Source: Macquaria australasica (lineage: Eukaryota > Chordata > Actinopteri > Centrarchiformes > Percichthyidae). Taken from it: 64,000 nt of DNA. The position numbers and the translations under genes are program-made. This document shows, in pieces, positions 32,986-46,750 of this stretch; the stretch's first letter is position 1; each line of letters starts with the position of its first letter. Where the stretch lies: contig SEMN01000063.1 in the NCBI GenBank assembly GCA_005408345.1, forward strand, positions 1,488,001-1,552,000, given 5' to 3'. Below the pieces are notes generated by a model that was not told the origin of the DNA, searched no databases, and saw only the letters and a list, made by a program, of their open reading frames with translations.

Positions 32986-33854
32986 ACCTCACACTCTGCG
33001 TGCATCCAGCCTCCCCATTCAACCCCGACTCATCTCTCTCGCTCTGTTTCCATCTGTCTTCCTCTCTCTCCCCGCCTGCACTCTGTCATTATACCCGTGT
33101 TAGTTTCCCACCCTGCAAAAATATCCATCTAATTAAGTCATTTTTGTGCATTATTAGTCATCTTTCCATTAAAATGTTGAGCAAGTTCTACAGTTTTCTT
33201 TTCAACAAATCCAATAAAAAGACAAAAACCAACAATGAATGTATCCTAAATAAGAATCAAAGCCTGATACAGTATATTATCTTCCTCTGTGCCATAGAGC
33301 TCCATTGTTGTCCAAAAACTATTAAAAACACATCAATGAGCCACACCTTTGTACTGTCCTCCATAACAATGTACTTGGGTGCTGTAGTTTATTTTGACTC
33401 AATCCCACATACATTAGCACATCAAATGTGTATACATTTGGGGTTAATATAGTCCCCCAAAAAATTCTGTATGAGTTTACAAAAAACTGCAGTGCCCAGC
33501 TATCTTAGGAAATATCTTAAACCCCCCATAGCCAGAGCCTGCAGGTGGATGCTGGGGTGGTGGTGGGGCTGAAAGAACAGGCAGCAATACTGATGCAGGG
33601 CAGCGGTGGCATTGGCAGGCAAAGGGAGAGATGGGACGTTTCTGCAGCTTAAATAGACTGCTAAATTGGGAGCGTGTGTTTGGTAGATGGTTGTGGAGAG
33701 TGAGGTACATCACTGGTGTTTATAGCAGTGCAGCTCGAGTTGACTGTCCATCAACTGCCTTTATACAGATACATATTCAAGGGAGCGCCAGTAACTCTGA
33801 AGCCAACTCAAGACGGCCTATCGTTGCAGATTCCCACCTAAATTGTAATTTGAA

Positions 33855-33905
33855 GGCAGAGGGGGTGACATGCAGTAAGGGCCCCCATCTGGACTCGAGC
33901 CAGAC
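33855..33905. mobile_element. SINE-like fragment
   Basis: GGGGTGACATGCAGTAAGG is followed by a box-B-like GGACTCGAGCC. The order matches a common fish tRNA-SINE end, but box A is not clear. Confidence 0.35.
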
Positions 33906-33954
33906 CAAAACAAGATGGTTATGAGTGGACACATGCATTTGAAAAATCTGCTAG

Positions 33955-34390
33955 CCTGTATTGCATCTTCTCCTTTTCAATATGCCAACTTTTTCTCCTC
34001 AGCTATGTGTAAAAACTTTTTTTTTTCAAATTTCTGGTGTTTGAACTTAGGTTTTGTTTGCACAAATTAAAAATGGTAGGTGGAAATGCACCCACTGAGT
34101 CCTTGAATTCTTTTTTTTTCTTAATACAGCTGAAAAAAAATCTGCAAGCGCAATCATATAATTTCAACCATTCCCAAAATTTTCCAGAATCAAGTCTCAT
34201 TTTTCTTGATTCAAGTGCAGCACTGCGCCCAGTTCTACCCTTCTTGAAAATATTTGCAGACATTTCTAGAAATGTCTTAAAACAAGTTGATTGGAAACAA
34301 CGTGATTGCACTGTCAGAGTTGTTTTCACTTGGTTGCAATGAAGTGGTTTTAGGGTTTAAATAAGATAAAGATTTCTTTGCATTGCAGTG
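33955..34390. repeat. AT-rich MITE-like repeat
   Basis: TTTTTTTTTCAAATTTCTGG, CTTGAAAATATTTGCAGA, AAATGTCTTAAAACAAGTTG and a right end GCATTGCAGTGGA resemble the CACTGCA-ended repeat seen at 17160. The two overlapping frames on opposite strands (34003-34342) are artefacts of it. Confidence 0.4.
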
Positions 34391-36111
34391 GACTCTATTT
34401 ACTTCTTTCTTTCTCTGTCTTTGTTTTCATTTTTCTCCATCTGCCAGTATCTAATGCACTCTATTACTTTCTTTCACCATGTCTCTCGTCCTTTCTTTAT
34501 TCTTACCTTCCTTTCCCTCTGCGTCTTTGATTTTCTCTACTCCTGTCACTTCCTATCTCCTTTTACTGCACTCACCCTGCCTCCTTTGCTTTCTCTTCTT
34601 ATTTCTCTTCTCTCTTCCGTACCTTCCCACCTCCCTTCCTTTCTTCACCACCCTCCCTTCCAGCACCCTCCCTTTCTCTGCCTCCCTGTCTGAAGGCCTG
34701 TCCTTGGGAACTGTTCTGTGTGTGTAAACTGTTAGCTTGGCTCCAGCAGTATCTCAAGCTCCGCCATAAATTGTGCTGTCAGGCAAACAGGCTAGCGTTG
34801 GGTCAACCCGGTAGCGTAGCTTTCTTTTCTTCCTTCCTTTTTTTATTTTTTATTTTGCCTTTGTCTTGGAGCTCTTTAGCGAGGGGCGTGGACCGACCAA
34901 TCTTCTCCACCGCTCAGCCTGTGGTGCTGGGTTTTTCGCTGGCCTGATGGTGGGGGGTGAGGGGAGCAAGGGAGGGCAGGATTGAGGGTCCCAGAGAGAG
35001 GAGAGTCTCTGCTGCGGGCCCTCAGACAACTCGGGACTCCGCTGGGGGAGTCAAACAGAGCTATTGAGGCAGGAGAATAGCCGGGCTGGGCCAGGAGGAG
35101 GGCCGAGTCCAGCCCACGCAGCGTGAGACACTGTATCATGGGAAAGATAAGCAAAGGGGAGCCATGAGCTGATCCGCCTCTCTCATACACGCTGCGGAGA
35201 GCTGCACTCTCAAAGACAAAGTGGCCCTCTCTACACTTTCTGTCTCCTGCAAATATTCAGCAGTGGTGCTAACAATGCCAGACACTGTGTCAATATGAGA
35301 TCAATTTTTTTTATCAGTAGTTGGCAGAGAAACAATGAACCAGGTTTGATGTTTCTGTGTGGAGTTCTGCAGGTTTTGTTTTCACCTGTAGTTTCCTCCC
35401 ACAGGTGTGAGTGTGAGTGTGTGAGTGATTGCTGAATGGAAAGAACAGATCATATTGCAGAAAAATAAAAATACACAAAACAAGAAAAAAAAGTATATTT
35501 CAGTGATTTTCTCACCAGAACTGTATTCCTTTCTTAGCATTTAGATCATCATGAAACTTTGAGACACACTGCTTTTAAATGGACAACATTTATCAAAAAT
35601 TATATTTGATCAGTTTAATTAATGAATTAAGCCAACTTAACAAAAACTGGGATCTGAGACTCATGACGTCAGCATTTCTAAAACCCTGACTATAGTCCTG
35701 ATTGTTTGGCAGACTCATGTGTGGCCCATGATACTGATTTGGAGTTGCCTTCACTTGCTCACTCATTTATTCTTACCACATACAGGGGATCAACATAAAT
35801 GGAGGAGATAATTATTGACCTTGGGGTCAGTAGTGTAAAACTAACAAATATGTTGATAAAGCATTACAGCTCTTACTTACTTAACTTACTAAATTGTGCT
35901 GCAAAACACAGACAGACCCACTATATTTGTTGAAAATCAAGCCTGCAGAGCGACTGAGAAACAGTTAAAGTGAGAATGCAGAACCAGTGTTGACGATCAA
36001 TAACATACAGATCGTTTTCTTTGACATTACCTTTCTTCCTCTGCATGAGTGCTCAAAAACCCATTACACTTCAGGCTCCTCAGGGCACAGATCTCACAGA
36101 AGGACCTGCCG
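34391..36111. other. Unassigned DNA, CT-rich then GC-richer
   Basis: 34400-34690 is pyrimidine-rich and gives Ser/Leu/Phe-rich frames. 34860-35170 is GC-richer without repeat resemblance. No gene was recognised. Confidence 0.3.
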
Positions 36112-36130
36112 TCACCAGTAGAGGGCACTG
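36112..36130 (+). promoter_or_regulatory. Strong CTCF-like motif
   Basis: TCACCAGTAGAGGGCACTG fits the CTCF 19-mer consensus at 18 of 19 positions by my count, with the full core CCAGTAGAGGGCACT present. It lies outside any repeat I recognised. The other CTCF-like match (4127-4145) points the opposite way, away from this one. Confidence 0.5.
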
Positions 36131-39100
36131 CAGTCCCACCTCCTCTGGTTAACATATGCCAACGTATATCCAGCACTCTGCTACAAACAGTTAAAATCAC
36201 CACACCCAAACCACAGGCACATAAAGCAGGCAGGCTGCAAGAGGTGTTACAGTTATGAGGCTACGTTTTGAGGCTAAAGGGATGAAATTGTGTGTGAAGA
36301 TTATGGTTTTCTTTTTAGGAACATACAGAGATAATGTAATTTTGTCCCAATTAAAAATTCATTACACCCTCTATAACTAGCCAGCTGTGTAATCTCCAAA
36401 TTCTGCTCCTGTGTCACAGCTCTAAACTCTGTACTGTATATATAATATAGATCATGGCTGAATTCATTAAAATTAAGTACTATTAATCATTTAAATGAAG
36501 GTAGATTCTTGCGTTGTCTATAAATATTCCACACATAGCCCATGCTGAATTTCATGAAAAATATATATCTCATTGCGTGCCATAATGAGATTCTGCCAAC
36601 AATGTTTCTAACCCTGTAGAAAAAAAGTTTATATGAAAAGACAATAATTACAAAAAAGGACAAAAAAGGGGGTGGGATGGAAAATTGTCATTAAAAGAAA
36701 ATGAGAGTAAAGTAAATATTGTGTTTAAGTTAGCATGAAGTAGAAGGCAGCCAAGAAGTATGAGCTGTACGGCTGGAGGACTCTCTGTGGCACATTTGGT
36801 GGGAATATCTTAATTTAGAAAACAAACCCAACATTATACAGCTGGACAGCTTAACTGGTAAAACAGCCATTTATAGTATAAATATATGAGGAGAAAAAAA
36901 AATAATAATAATAAAATACAGCTTAGACAAATGAGGTCAGGGCTGTAGCAGACACAAAAGAAAGCAATAGCCTGATGATGTCTCTCTGTGTCATGGTTCA
37001 TTTAGAAACTGTAGGATTTAACAGTTGTGCAAGTAAAGTGGTAAAACAGTTGTTGATATAAGAATTTTAGAGATAGATATGCACACAAAATACCTTTTGA
37101 AATACAAAGTCTGAATAATATTTTAGTGTTTGTGTCTCTAATCTGGGAAAAAAAAGTTATGAAATTAAAAATCAAATTTCTAAATTTGAAAATCTAATTC
37201 TACATTAAACACCACACAAATAACACAGCAAAGCAGACATTAAATGTAAGTAGTGCAGTAAATGAAAATAAAGCTGCGTGCTGTATGAAGTCTGCCGGCG
37301 GTCTGACGTCTCACTCTCTCTGTCAGGTCTCTTTCGGTGGGAACGTCTTCATTTCGAGGGGGAGCAGAAAGCTGTTACGCAGCAGGCTCATTCACTCTGG
37401 CCTCAATGGGACTAGCACAACAATGGGCATGATCAATGTACGCAGGGCCAACAAAGAACAGATAAGGAGTTTCTCAAGGATCAACAAGCCTGCTTTACCA
37501 TCTATATTGTCCTGAGGAACCCCCCTTTATAAACACTGCCTAAATAATCTCATAGACCTCAAGATCAGATCAGCATTCACCTACCTCTTTCTGCTGGTAT
37601 TCACTTTCAGCAGTCATCAGATTGTGGCTCTTAACCTGCCTTCAGCCAATGAGAAGCAGTTTGTGAGATGTTTAAAGGGCACAGTGGGTCCTGGAACAGA
37701 TGTGACAAAGATCTGATGTTTTCTCATCAGTGTGAACGGACAAAGTTGCACATAATCACATTTTTTCAATTCCAATCTGGGCTATGTGGAAATATGGGAC
37801 AAAATCCAAATCCCAGGAAATTACATGCACTTTGTATTTAAATGTAATCACTACCATGACAATAAGTAGTAATTTTGGCTTCACATCAGCTTGGCAGAGT
37901 GAAATGTTGCACGGAGGAAAATGAGGCACAACACAGGAAAGACAGCCAAATAGCTGTCTTAGCTGTTGTTTAGGGAAATGCCTCAATTAAGTCAAAATGC
38001 TAAAGTGCATATCTTGATCAGCACATCTTCACAGGGGACGTGTTCCAAAAAAATTGACATGAAAGCTTATTGTCATTGTCACTTTGCACATTTTATGTCT
38101 TTGCAACATAAAGATCAGTTGAAATCCACATCAGTTATAGGAAACGTAAAAAAAAAACGTATTCTGACATGAGCAGGAAAGCTAGCAGAGTGAATGCAGT
38201 CTAAAAAAGACTAAGAATGCTCTGGAATTTGTGACTGTGCCATAGCTCCAGGGACATACTGACAATTTAGTACACTTGCACACTGACACAAATTGTAGAC
38301 ATGGTTCTTGCCAACAGAAAGAGATCTGGTCCAACACTACCACTCTGTCCCTGCTGGTTTCTGTGAATCTGTCCCAGCTAAAGGCGTTAGCCAGTTTCCA
38401 ATGTGGGACCTTTGGGGAGACCTTTGCAATGCTGTTGAACTACCATGGCTCTAAACTCTATTTCTCTTGTTTCTCCTGTCCATTCTGGTTTTGGTACTAC
38501 ATCTGTGTATTTAAATACATTTACAGTGCAACTTGTATTTAATACAACAATGTGGGACTCTTTTCTACAATGTAGACAATAATGCTGCCACAGGCCTTTT
38601 TAATTTGTCACAAAACAAAATCCTTAAACTAGTTATTGTCGTATGAAATAAAAGCTAACAAATACTCACCTTTGAGGAAGTGTTACCAGCAAATGTTAGG
38701 TATTTTGTGATGTATCATATGATAAATTATATACATCAATAGTCAGTCAATCGCTGATTAATTCTCTGTTCATCTAACTAATTACTTATTTGACCTAGAT
38801 CTTCTCAAAACCAGTTGAAGCAAACTTTTCTGCTCAGGTTGGCTCAGGTTCTAACTTCTTTACCACAGAGTATAGTGAGTACAGTGGGGATTTTAAGGGC
38901 TTCAGGGCCTAACTCTCTCCTGCTTTAAGTCTGAAACCAGCAGACACTAAGGCCTGCGGGGGGTGTCACATGGAGCGCCTATGGATCTCAACGCAGTGAT
39001 GTCTTATTCAGTGGCTCATCTCTCAATGTGAGAAGCTCTGTATGTTATCCTCATGGAAGAAGACAGTCTAATGAATATTTGCTAACATGAATTACTTCCA

Positions 39101-39415
39101 AAGCCAGAGAGCTAACAATTAATCTTATTATGTAATCAGAGATGATTTGGTCAGATAGGTTTTAAACTTCCCTCATTATATTTCCTGTTCAGATTTTAAG
39201 TGAAATTGATATGTAACCAGTTGTGTCCTTGGGGGAAGACCACCAGCACTGAGGCTTTGCAGTTGAATTGCAAATCTCTCAGCAGCTACGTTAAAATTCC
39301 ATCATGAAGGATTTTATTATTATATAGACGGTATGCAAACAATAGCTAAATAAATGACAACCAAATCAGAAAAACTGATGCAATACTTGCTTTTACTTTC
39401 ACTTGACACATTTTC
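36131..39415. other. Unassigned AT-rich DNA
   Basis: Poly-A-rich patches (36620-36700, 36890-36920) and short frames only. No element ends or gene were recognised. Confidence 0.35.
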
Positions 39416-39645
39416 ATATGTATGGAGGACTGAAACTGCTAACTAAATGAATCAATAAATAAATGAATATGCCATTAAATGCATCAAAATTATGTAGGCA
39501 TTAATTAATTGATAAAATGTGACATAAACTGATATTTCTGTATTTATTTCTGTATTATTTTCCCTTTTCATATAATATTCGTGTATTTATTGCATCATTT
39601 GTTTATTTATTTTTGATTATGGCAGTTTCAGTCCTCCACACATAT
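39416..39645. mobile_element. AT-rich MITE with 24-bp terminal inverted repeats
   Basis: The left end ATATGTATGGAGGACTGAAA (39416-39439 in full) pairs with 39622-39645 at 23 of 24 positions. The interior is AATAAATA/TTATTTAT-rich and itself partly self-complementary, so the whole 230 bp can fold. No frame, and no clear target-site duplication. Confidence 0.75.
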
Positions 39646-39954
39646 TTGGCCTGTGCAGATATGAACAGCACAGACTGTAACCTGTCATTTCATCCCTGCT
39701 GGGGCATCCAATGACATGCAACCAACTGTTCACAGTTGTTCTCCAAAGACCTGACTACCTTCAATATGGCTGCCAGAGAAGGTACAAGGGCATGTCAGAG
39801 AATTTCACCTCCCTGTTGTATTTTCTCATGAGTGCTACATTTTTACATGAAATTCAATCAATAATATACTAAGTTAATCAGTGAGTTAAATTGTAGCAAA
39901 TCACTGAAAAATTAAAAAAACGAAACACAAGTCTGTACTACTCATCTACTCATA

Positions 39955-40180
39955 GCTAAGCCAAGTTTATTTATATAGCCCAAAATCTCAAGTTTGTGTC
40001 AGAGGGCTTTAGATACTTAACACCCTCTACTATGGTAAGGAATATCCCAAAAAATACACCTTTATCAATAAAAAGAATTGAGAGAGAAACCTCAAGAAGA
40101 ACATCAAAGAAGGGATCCTTTTTCAAGGATTGGCAGAAGTAGCAGCAGTAAAATTACAACACAGAAGCTGAATTTCAGGG
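39955..40180 (-). mobile_element. LINE/SINE 3' region
   Basis: CCAAGTTTATTTATATAGCC, then CAGAGGGCTTTAGATA, then GAGAGAAACCTCAAGAAGAA and AGAAGGGATCCTTTTTCAAG. This is the complement of a well-known fish retroelement 3' end. The tail sits at 39958, and more internal sequence continues to about 40150. Confidence 0.6.
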
Positions 40181-43100
40181 CTGGTAGCAGCTCTCTTACC
40201 ATGTGACTTAATACGTGATGTCGCAGACGACTTCATGTTTAAACAAAATCTAACATTTATTGTTTAGCTACTATAAGCAAAGTGTAAAAGTATATGGAGT
40301 GGCAACACTCCAGTTTCCTGTCTTTCTTGATTATCCTATCAAATAAATCCAAGTGCCTGCTTTTTTTTAACCTCACATTGTTGTCTTTGATAACAGAGCC
40401 ATGTTGTTGCACCAGTCAGCCTTGCCCAACACGGCGTCCCTCACCGCTCTGCTACAATCCCTGACTTGTCAGCAGACGCGTAGGAAAACACAAGTGGAGC
40501 CTTGCGTAAGTGCTCTATCAGGCAAACTGTATCCAAACAACTCAGCTCTAATCTGCAGAGCATGTTCCATCAATCAGGCTGTCATGTGGTGATAGTGAGC
40601 GAGAGTGTCAGACAACACAAGAGGCTGAAGATGAACAAAGTACTTCTGACCTACTTCCAGTCAAGACACATCTATTTGGAAAGCGCTTTTAACAAAATAG
40701 GCTCTGTTCTTTACAAGGTGATGAAAGACATAAATACAGATTCAAACAAACACACTGTAAATTTTAAGATATGAGGCCAAGCTGTGGCTGAGTCTATGTG
40801 TGATGTTAATCGTGGGTGATGTTGTGTAAATGTCTGTGTGTGGGCCTTCAAGGTCGGTTCCTATCCAACTCTTCCACGCTCCAGAAGTGTTTTTCTTTTC
40901 AACCTAGGAACCATTTCTGCTGTTTGAAATGAAATACAGCTATTCTTCCACATCAACAAGGGCTATTAGATCAGCTTGTATGTATTAGTGTCCAGCCAGT
41001 TATGTTAAGAGAGACATGGAATTCATTCCAATCCATCATCGTGATCATCTGAAGGAAAAGTCCAAAAGAAAGTGATTATGGTTTCGAAGAAGAACACAGA
41101 ACCACCTGGGAGCTGGACACAATAGCTGCACAGCGCCTGCATTATACAATGTGTTAAAAATTAGCTGATTTTAGTTTTTTAATTCTGATTAGATTTGTTT
41201 CCAGTTTAGTTAATTTAGTGTAGGATCTATTCACACCAAGCATGATCAGAGCTGTTTATTTGAGCTTCTTTATGTTGCCTCTCATAGTGAATTGACTTGA
41301 CAATGAAAGGAGACTTTACTTTTTTTTTTACCTTGCTGTAGTTCAGGCAGGCATGGAAGGCTTTTTATAGCCACATGTTCCATATACCATCTTTCTGAAG
41401 CCCCTGAAGAGTCACGGTGTGAATTTACTTTCTCAGCTACTTTTGCATTACCTTGCTATAAATGTTGTGCTCCCTTGCAATATTTTTTTTGCATTCCCCC
41501 TGATCCACAGGAACAGTTAGTGTGTTGGTGCAGAGCTATAGTGCACTGCAAGTTTAGGGAAACACTCTTTACATTATGCATTTATTGCTCATTACTCCTT
41601 TCAAAAGGACGAGCTTTGACAGTATACAGGCACTGGCTGTGAGCACAGCTGCAGCCGCTCAGCCTGACTGTGCTGGTTGAAGCTGTGGCTGTGGATATGC
41701 TTATTGCCATATGGATATTGCAAAAAAAGGTGGAGAAGCTGGTATTTCAAATAAAGAGAAAATGCCATAAAGGCGGATGGACACTGAGGTTGCTGTACCT
41801 GCTTCTTTTTCTTCTACTATAGACAAAGCAGTAAGATCATGCTGGCACTCACCATTACAGGCCCCTCCCGCTTCAGAAGAGTTCATAAGAGCAGGTTGTC
41901 AGGGGTGTACATAACCATTGACAAATTAGAGTCCAGATAGGGGTACTGGTTGCATGTCACCTCCCTGCATGTCAACAGGAAAGACGAATTCATACAATTA
42001 AAACAAAACAAAAAACAAAACACAAACACCATCTTAGGTCAGAAGCATCAATGAAATGCTTTGATTGATCTACCACAGTAACTAAGAGTTATTGCCAATC
42101 TAAGTGCCTCATCTCCTCTTCCTGTGTTAGCATTTAGATTTATGTTAATTCTCTGTGTGTTCATGCTCATTCAAATGTTGTGTGTCTAAGGCTCTACCTG
42201 ATGGCTCAGTGGTTCAGAGACAGTCTGTGTTGACTTGCTCGGATTTGTTTCTGGAGTATCACATGAGTCAAACCGCCAAACTCAAATGTGTTGAAATTTT
42301 GTCGAAATAAATGGTTAAAACCTTGACACAAATGTCCTGGCTGAATTCAGTTTGCATGGACAGAGTATTAAAGTAATTATATATAACACTGTTTACAGAG
42401 GTTGCTTTCAAAACGGTTCTGTTTATTTTTCTATTTACATGCTCTGGAGCAGAGTCTTTTTATAATGGCTGAGGTACCACTCACCCCTCTACATTACATT
42501 TCACTGTCAGAGTTTCCCTCCTGTTTTCAATGTCAAACCCTATTTATCATGTTGCTACCAAGGTTAAATAAGGCTTAAAGAGAAGCATGTTTGGGTTTGT
42601 TTATGTTTAAACCTTGAGGCTATTTTCCTCCTAAATTTAACAAAACAACAGTGAGTTAAGCTGTTTTAAAGATATACATACGAGTAGAGTCACATGGAAG
42701 AGTGTGCAAAGATTGTTCCTCTTGAAAAATTCTACATTTCTCTAAAAAAAATGGCCAGATAAGAAGTTTATTTGTACTTTTTAGAGAGCACTTTGAATGG
42801 AAAAATCCCAAAATGGTTCCAAAATGTCAATAATAATTGGTGACATTTTAGATTAACAGTACACATTGATAGGGTGCCCTTCCTATTTTCCTGTAGTCTT
42901 AATTTCATTTTATTAAGTTGTTTACATGGCATCTTAATTTGGAGTATTGTCCTCTTTGGGCTATTATTGAACAGTTTTTTGCATAACATGTTTAGATGCC
43001 ACATTGTCCAGCAGATAGGGATTCATTCATTCAAAAGAATTGATCCCCTTTATGTTGTGATCCAGCAGTTAAGTGAATGGGGGGGGGGGTTCGAGGCTTT

Positions 43101-43288
43101 GGGGGTCGGGAGTGAAAGGGACAGTTGTCTCATTGTGTTTGTAACTGTTGGACAGCCAAATCCCCACAGACTGAGAGGTTGCAGATGCAGCACGTTGAGG
43201 GACATCCCCTTGTCATCCCTGGATTAACCCCCACATACAAATCAGAGGTTATCTGCTGAGAGTAAAGAGCAGGGATGATGATACCAGA
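40181..43288. other. Unassigned DNA
   Basis: Short frames only. A GGCTCAGTGGTTC string near 42205 resembles a SINE box A, but no box B follows convincingly. A G-run lies at 43080-43090. No gene was recognised. Confidence 0.35.
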
Positions 43289-44113
<825 letters not shown>

Positions 44114-44619
44114 CCCCTTTTCCACCAACATGGAATGGGTTTTGCTCCAGTTCGCGCATCTAATTTTGAACCTTTCGGAGCATTTCTACCAAAAATAAAT
44201 TGGGTCGAAACCCAGAAAGTTAGTTCCCAGCTGGAACCAAAAAATAGCAGGTTTTCCTTGACCTGATGTGCGAACCGTGATGACATCAGTGGGCGTGTCC
44301 TATTCTACAGGTTGGAAAGAGAGGATGGAGAAGGCAACAATGGTATCTGGTCTACTATGGAAACAGTTTTCTATATCTTCTTATCATTAATAGTTGGTCC
44401 AAAAACAAATATCTGTAATAACAGAACAAAAGCTTGCAGGTAATCAATGCGATCCGCCATCTTGTTACTACTGTTTACATCCATTGTGCATTGTACAACA
44501 CCCTCCATTGATTACACATCCTTGATTACAATGGTAGCACCAAGGTTCCAGGAATCCTGAACGGAACCCGTTCAAGAACCTAATTTGAACTTGAAGAAGC
44601 TAATTTGGTGGAAAGAGGG
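44114..44619. mobile_element. Non-autonomous element with Harbinger-like ends
   Basis: CCCCTTTTCCACCAA (44114-44128) pairs with TTGGTGGAAAGAGGG (44605-44619) at 14 of 15 positions. The first 12 bases are identical to bases 4-15 of the Harbinger-type end at 26224. Subterminal motifs are also shared in kind: AGTTCGCGCATC, GGAACCAAAAA, GCGAACCGTGATGAC, GGTTCCAGGAA and GGAACCCG. CA flanks both edges, a possible 2-bp duplication. It has no transposase frame. I infer a MITE of the same or a sister family; a hAT-type origin is the main alternative. Confidence 0.7.
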
Positions 44620-44689
44620 CAACTGTGGGGAAATGACCATGGTGATTTTTGTGACCTCACAGACATACCTTTTAAAAGAGAAGCCAAAT

Positions 44690-44765
44690 CAAGTCAATTT
44701 CATTTATATAGCCAAAAATCACAAATTACAAATTCGCCCCAAAGGGCTTTGGGCACAGCATTGGT
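44690..44765 (-). mobile_element. LINE/SINE 3' tail
   Basis: AAGTCAATTTCATTTATATAG, split here for length after 20 bases, is followed by CCAAAAATCACAAATTACAA and CCCCAAAGGGCTTTGGGCAC. It is the minus-strand form of the tail at 25005-25085. Confidence 0.65.
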
Positions 44766-46299
44766 GCAATATTGGCATGTCGGTCATAGACTGGATGTAT
44801 CATTTATGATGTCGTGCACATTTATGAACTATTGAATTAGCCATTGAGGACATCCAAAATATATTACAGTCCCAGATTCCCAGCGGGATGCAGGTGGCAG
44901 CAATGGATAGTTGTGGATTTCTTCTCAATTTTTGTTTTGCTTCTATATTTACACAAATTCACAACATTGCTACAGGCTTTTGCATCAACATCTATTTACA
45001 TTACATTTACTGAAACCTTTGATGCTCTGTGAGCATCTCTCTGCTCTGCTGCCATAAATAGACCAACTAAAAGAATATTCCAGTCCACATCACCCAGCTC
45101 TTCACCCAGGAAATACATGTGAAAATATTAGCTTCTAGCTGTAACACAATATGTAATCCTTTAAAAAAGGAACACCAGAGTCAGGCCACAGGCTGTGTGC
45201 AAAGTATTTGTTTTTCCTGAGATGGAAATGAGGAGGAAAAGCTAAACCTATATGCAGGAACATCGAATCTTTATCTGTTTTACAAATGTAATGGAGAAGA
45301 ACTGCCCCTTTCTAAAATACTGTAGAGCTGAAATCAAGAGGCTGATGAAAATGAAGCATCGCCATCTTTTCAAGGAAGTTCTTCCTGTACATCAGTCAGG
45401 TACATCAACCAAAACGTTGCTTGTGTTGTATATGCATACTGCGCAGTATCCAGTACAGTACCACAGAACAAGATAGGTGCTTGGCTTCAATTTGTTACTC
45501 ATAAGGTGTTTGACCTGATAGAAGAGCCAGAGAGTTCCAAACGCTGTTAATAAGAGACTGCTCTCAACGGAAACATTTCTTTAAACAATCTATATTTTGA
45601 TTTTCGTGACAAGAGACCTCTCGCAGTCATGCAAATAATTACTATCGCCTGTGTTTTTTCCTATTTCAGAGATATGTCTCTCTCAGTGGCAAGCGTGAAG
45701 GTAGCATGATGCTATACTGCCTCAAAACTTCTTGAAGAGATCATCTTAACTCAAGGTCCACTTACTAGCTTTTTCTGCAGCTTGGTTTTCCTCAGCAGTC
45801 TTCCTTGTTTTTGTACAACTTTCACACTTCAAAAAGTAGTGGCAGTGTGTCATAATAGTGGGGTCATATGGGTCATCTCGGACGGCACTGAAAAAAACAA
45901 CATATTTTGGCATTTTGTTATGAGGACTGTTTGGTTAATAAACCGTGACTTAAGTATGGTGTCATACATTTTTTTTTTCTTCTTCAGTGGAGGTTCTTGT
46001 ACACAACTTGTTCCCCTGGTCCTCTGATCGTACATGTACAGAAGCCACTGCCACCCAAATCTGCTGTGATGGAGGCTCTTATAAGTTAAAAGTTCTGTAT
46101 CCTCGGTGAGTCATATTCTCAACAGACTGAGACTGCAGAGACTTACAGCTGTAGATTAACTACTAAGTATGCAGAGGACAGCGGCTACCTGAACCCCTTA
46201 GGCATATCATGCTGGATGGCTCATTGTCAGAGCCAGCGTAATGCCTCATTTTCAGGTAATACACCACATCGTGCCTTTGTGTCAGACTCTGACACCGAG
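44766..46299. other. Unassigned DNA
   Basis: Short frames only; no repeat ends, exon structure or RNA gene seen. Confidence 0.35.
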
Positions 46300-46750
46300 T
46301 TGGAAGTCTCTTTAATTCTTATAGTCTGAGTGGAAGCTCTCTCTCTCCCCCCAATTACGATTCTCCGCCACTATGTTCCCCTGACAGCCAACCAATTATG
46401 TATTTTTTTAAAAACCTTTTTCAGCAAACCCATCTCTCGCCTCGACTGAAACCCCCTTCTCTGAAGTGCATTAAGCCACAGAGTTTGCCACGGCTGCAGA
46501 GGCGTGAGGTTAATCAAAATAAGCCTCCACATGCCAACGCTGACCGGGAGCTCTATTAATAGAAATACCTTGATCCTAAGTGATGCCACTGATTGTTGGT
46601 GGGGAAATTGAGGACGAATGCTCGTTTGCTAGAATTCCCCAAAGTCTCCTGCCACCCGGTTCTCCCAGAGAGAGTAAAATGAATTAGAGCCTGTTTTCAT
46701 CCCTGCTTGCTTTCTTTAATTCAGAAACCAATTACTTCAGATTTTCCACT
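46300..46750. other. Possible conserved non-coding segment
   Basis: Balanced composition, no repeat resemblance and several homeobox-type strings (CCAATTAC, GGTTAATCAAAA, TATTAATAGAA, TTTAATTCAG, CCAATTACTTC). Frames on both strands are short. Regulatory function is inference only. Confidence 0.25.

Noticed and set aside
34388..34727. Ser/Leu/Phe-rich frames resembling membrane proteins
   Set aside because: They come from a CT-rich tract (CTTCCTTTCTT and similar); the hydrophobic look reflects composition.
42198..42290. SINE with box A GGCTCAGTGG
   Set aside because: No acceptable box B at the right distance and no tail or target duplication.
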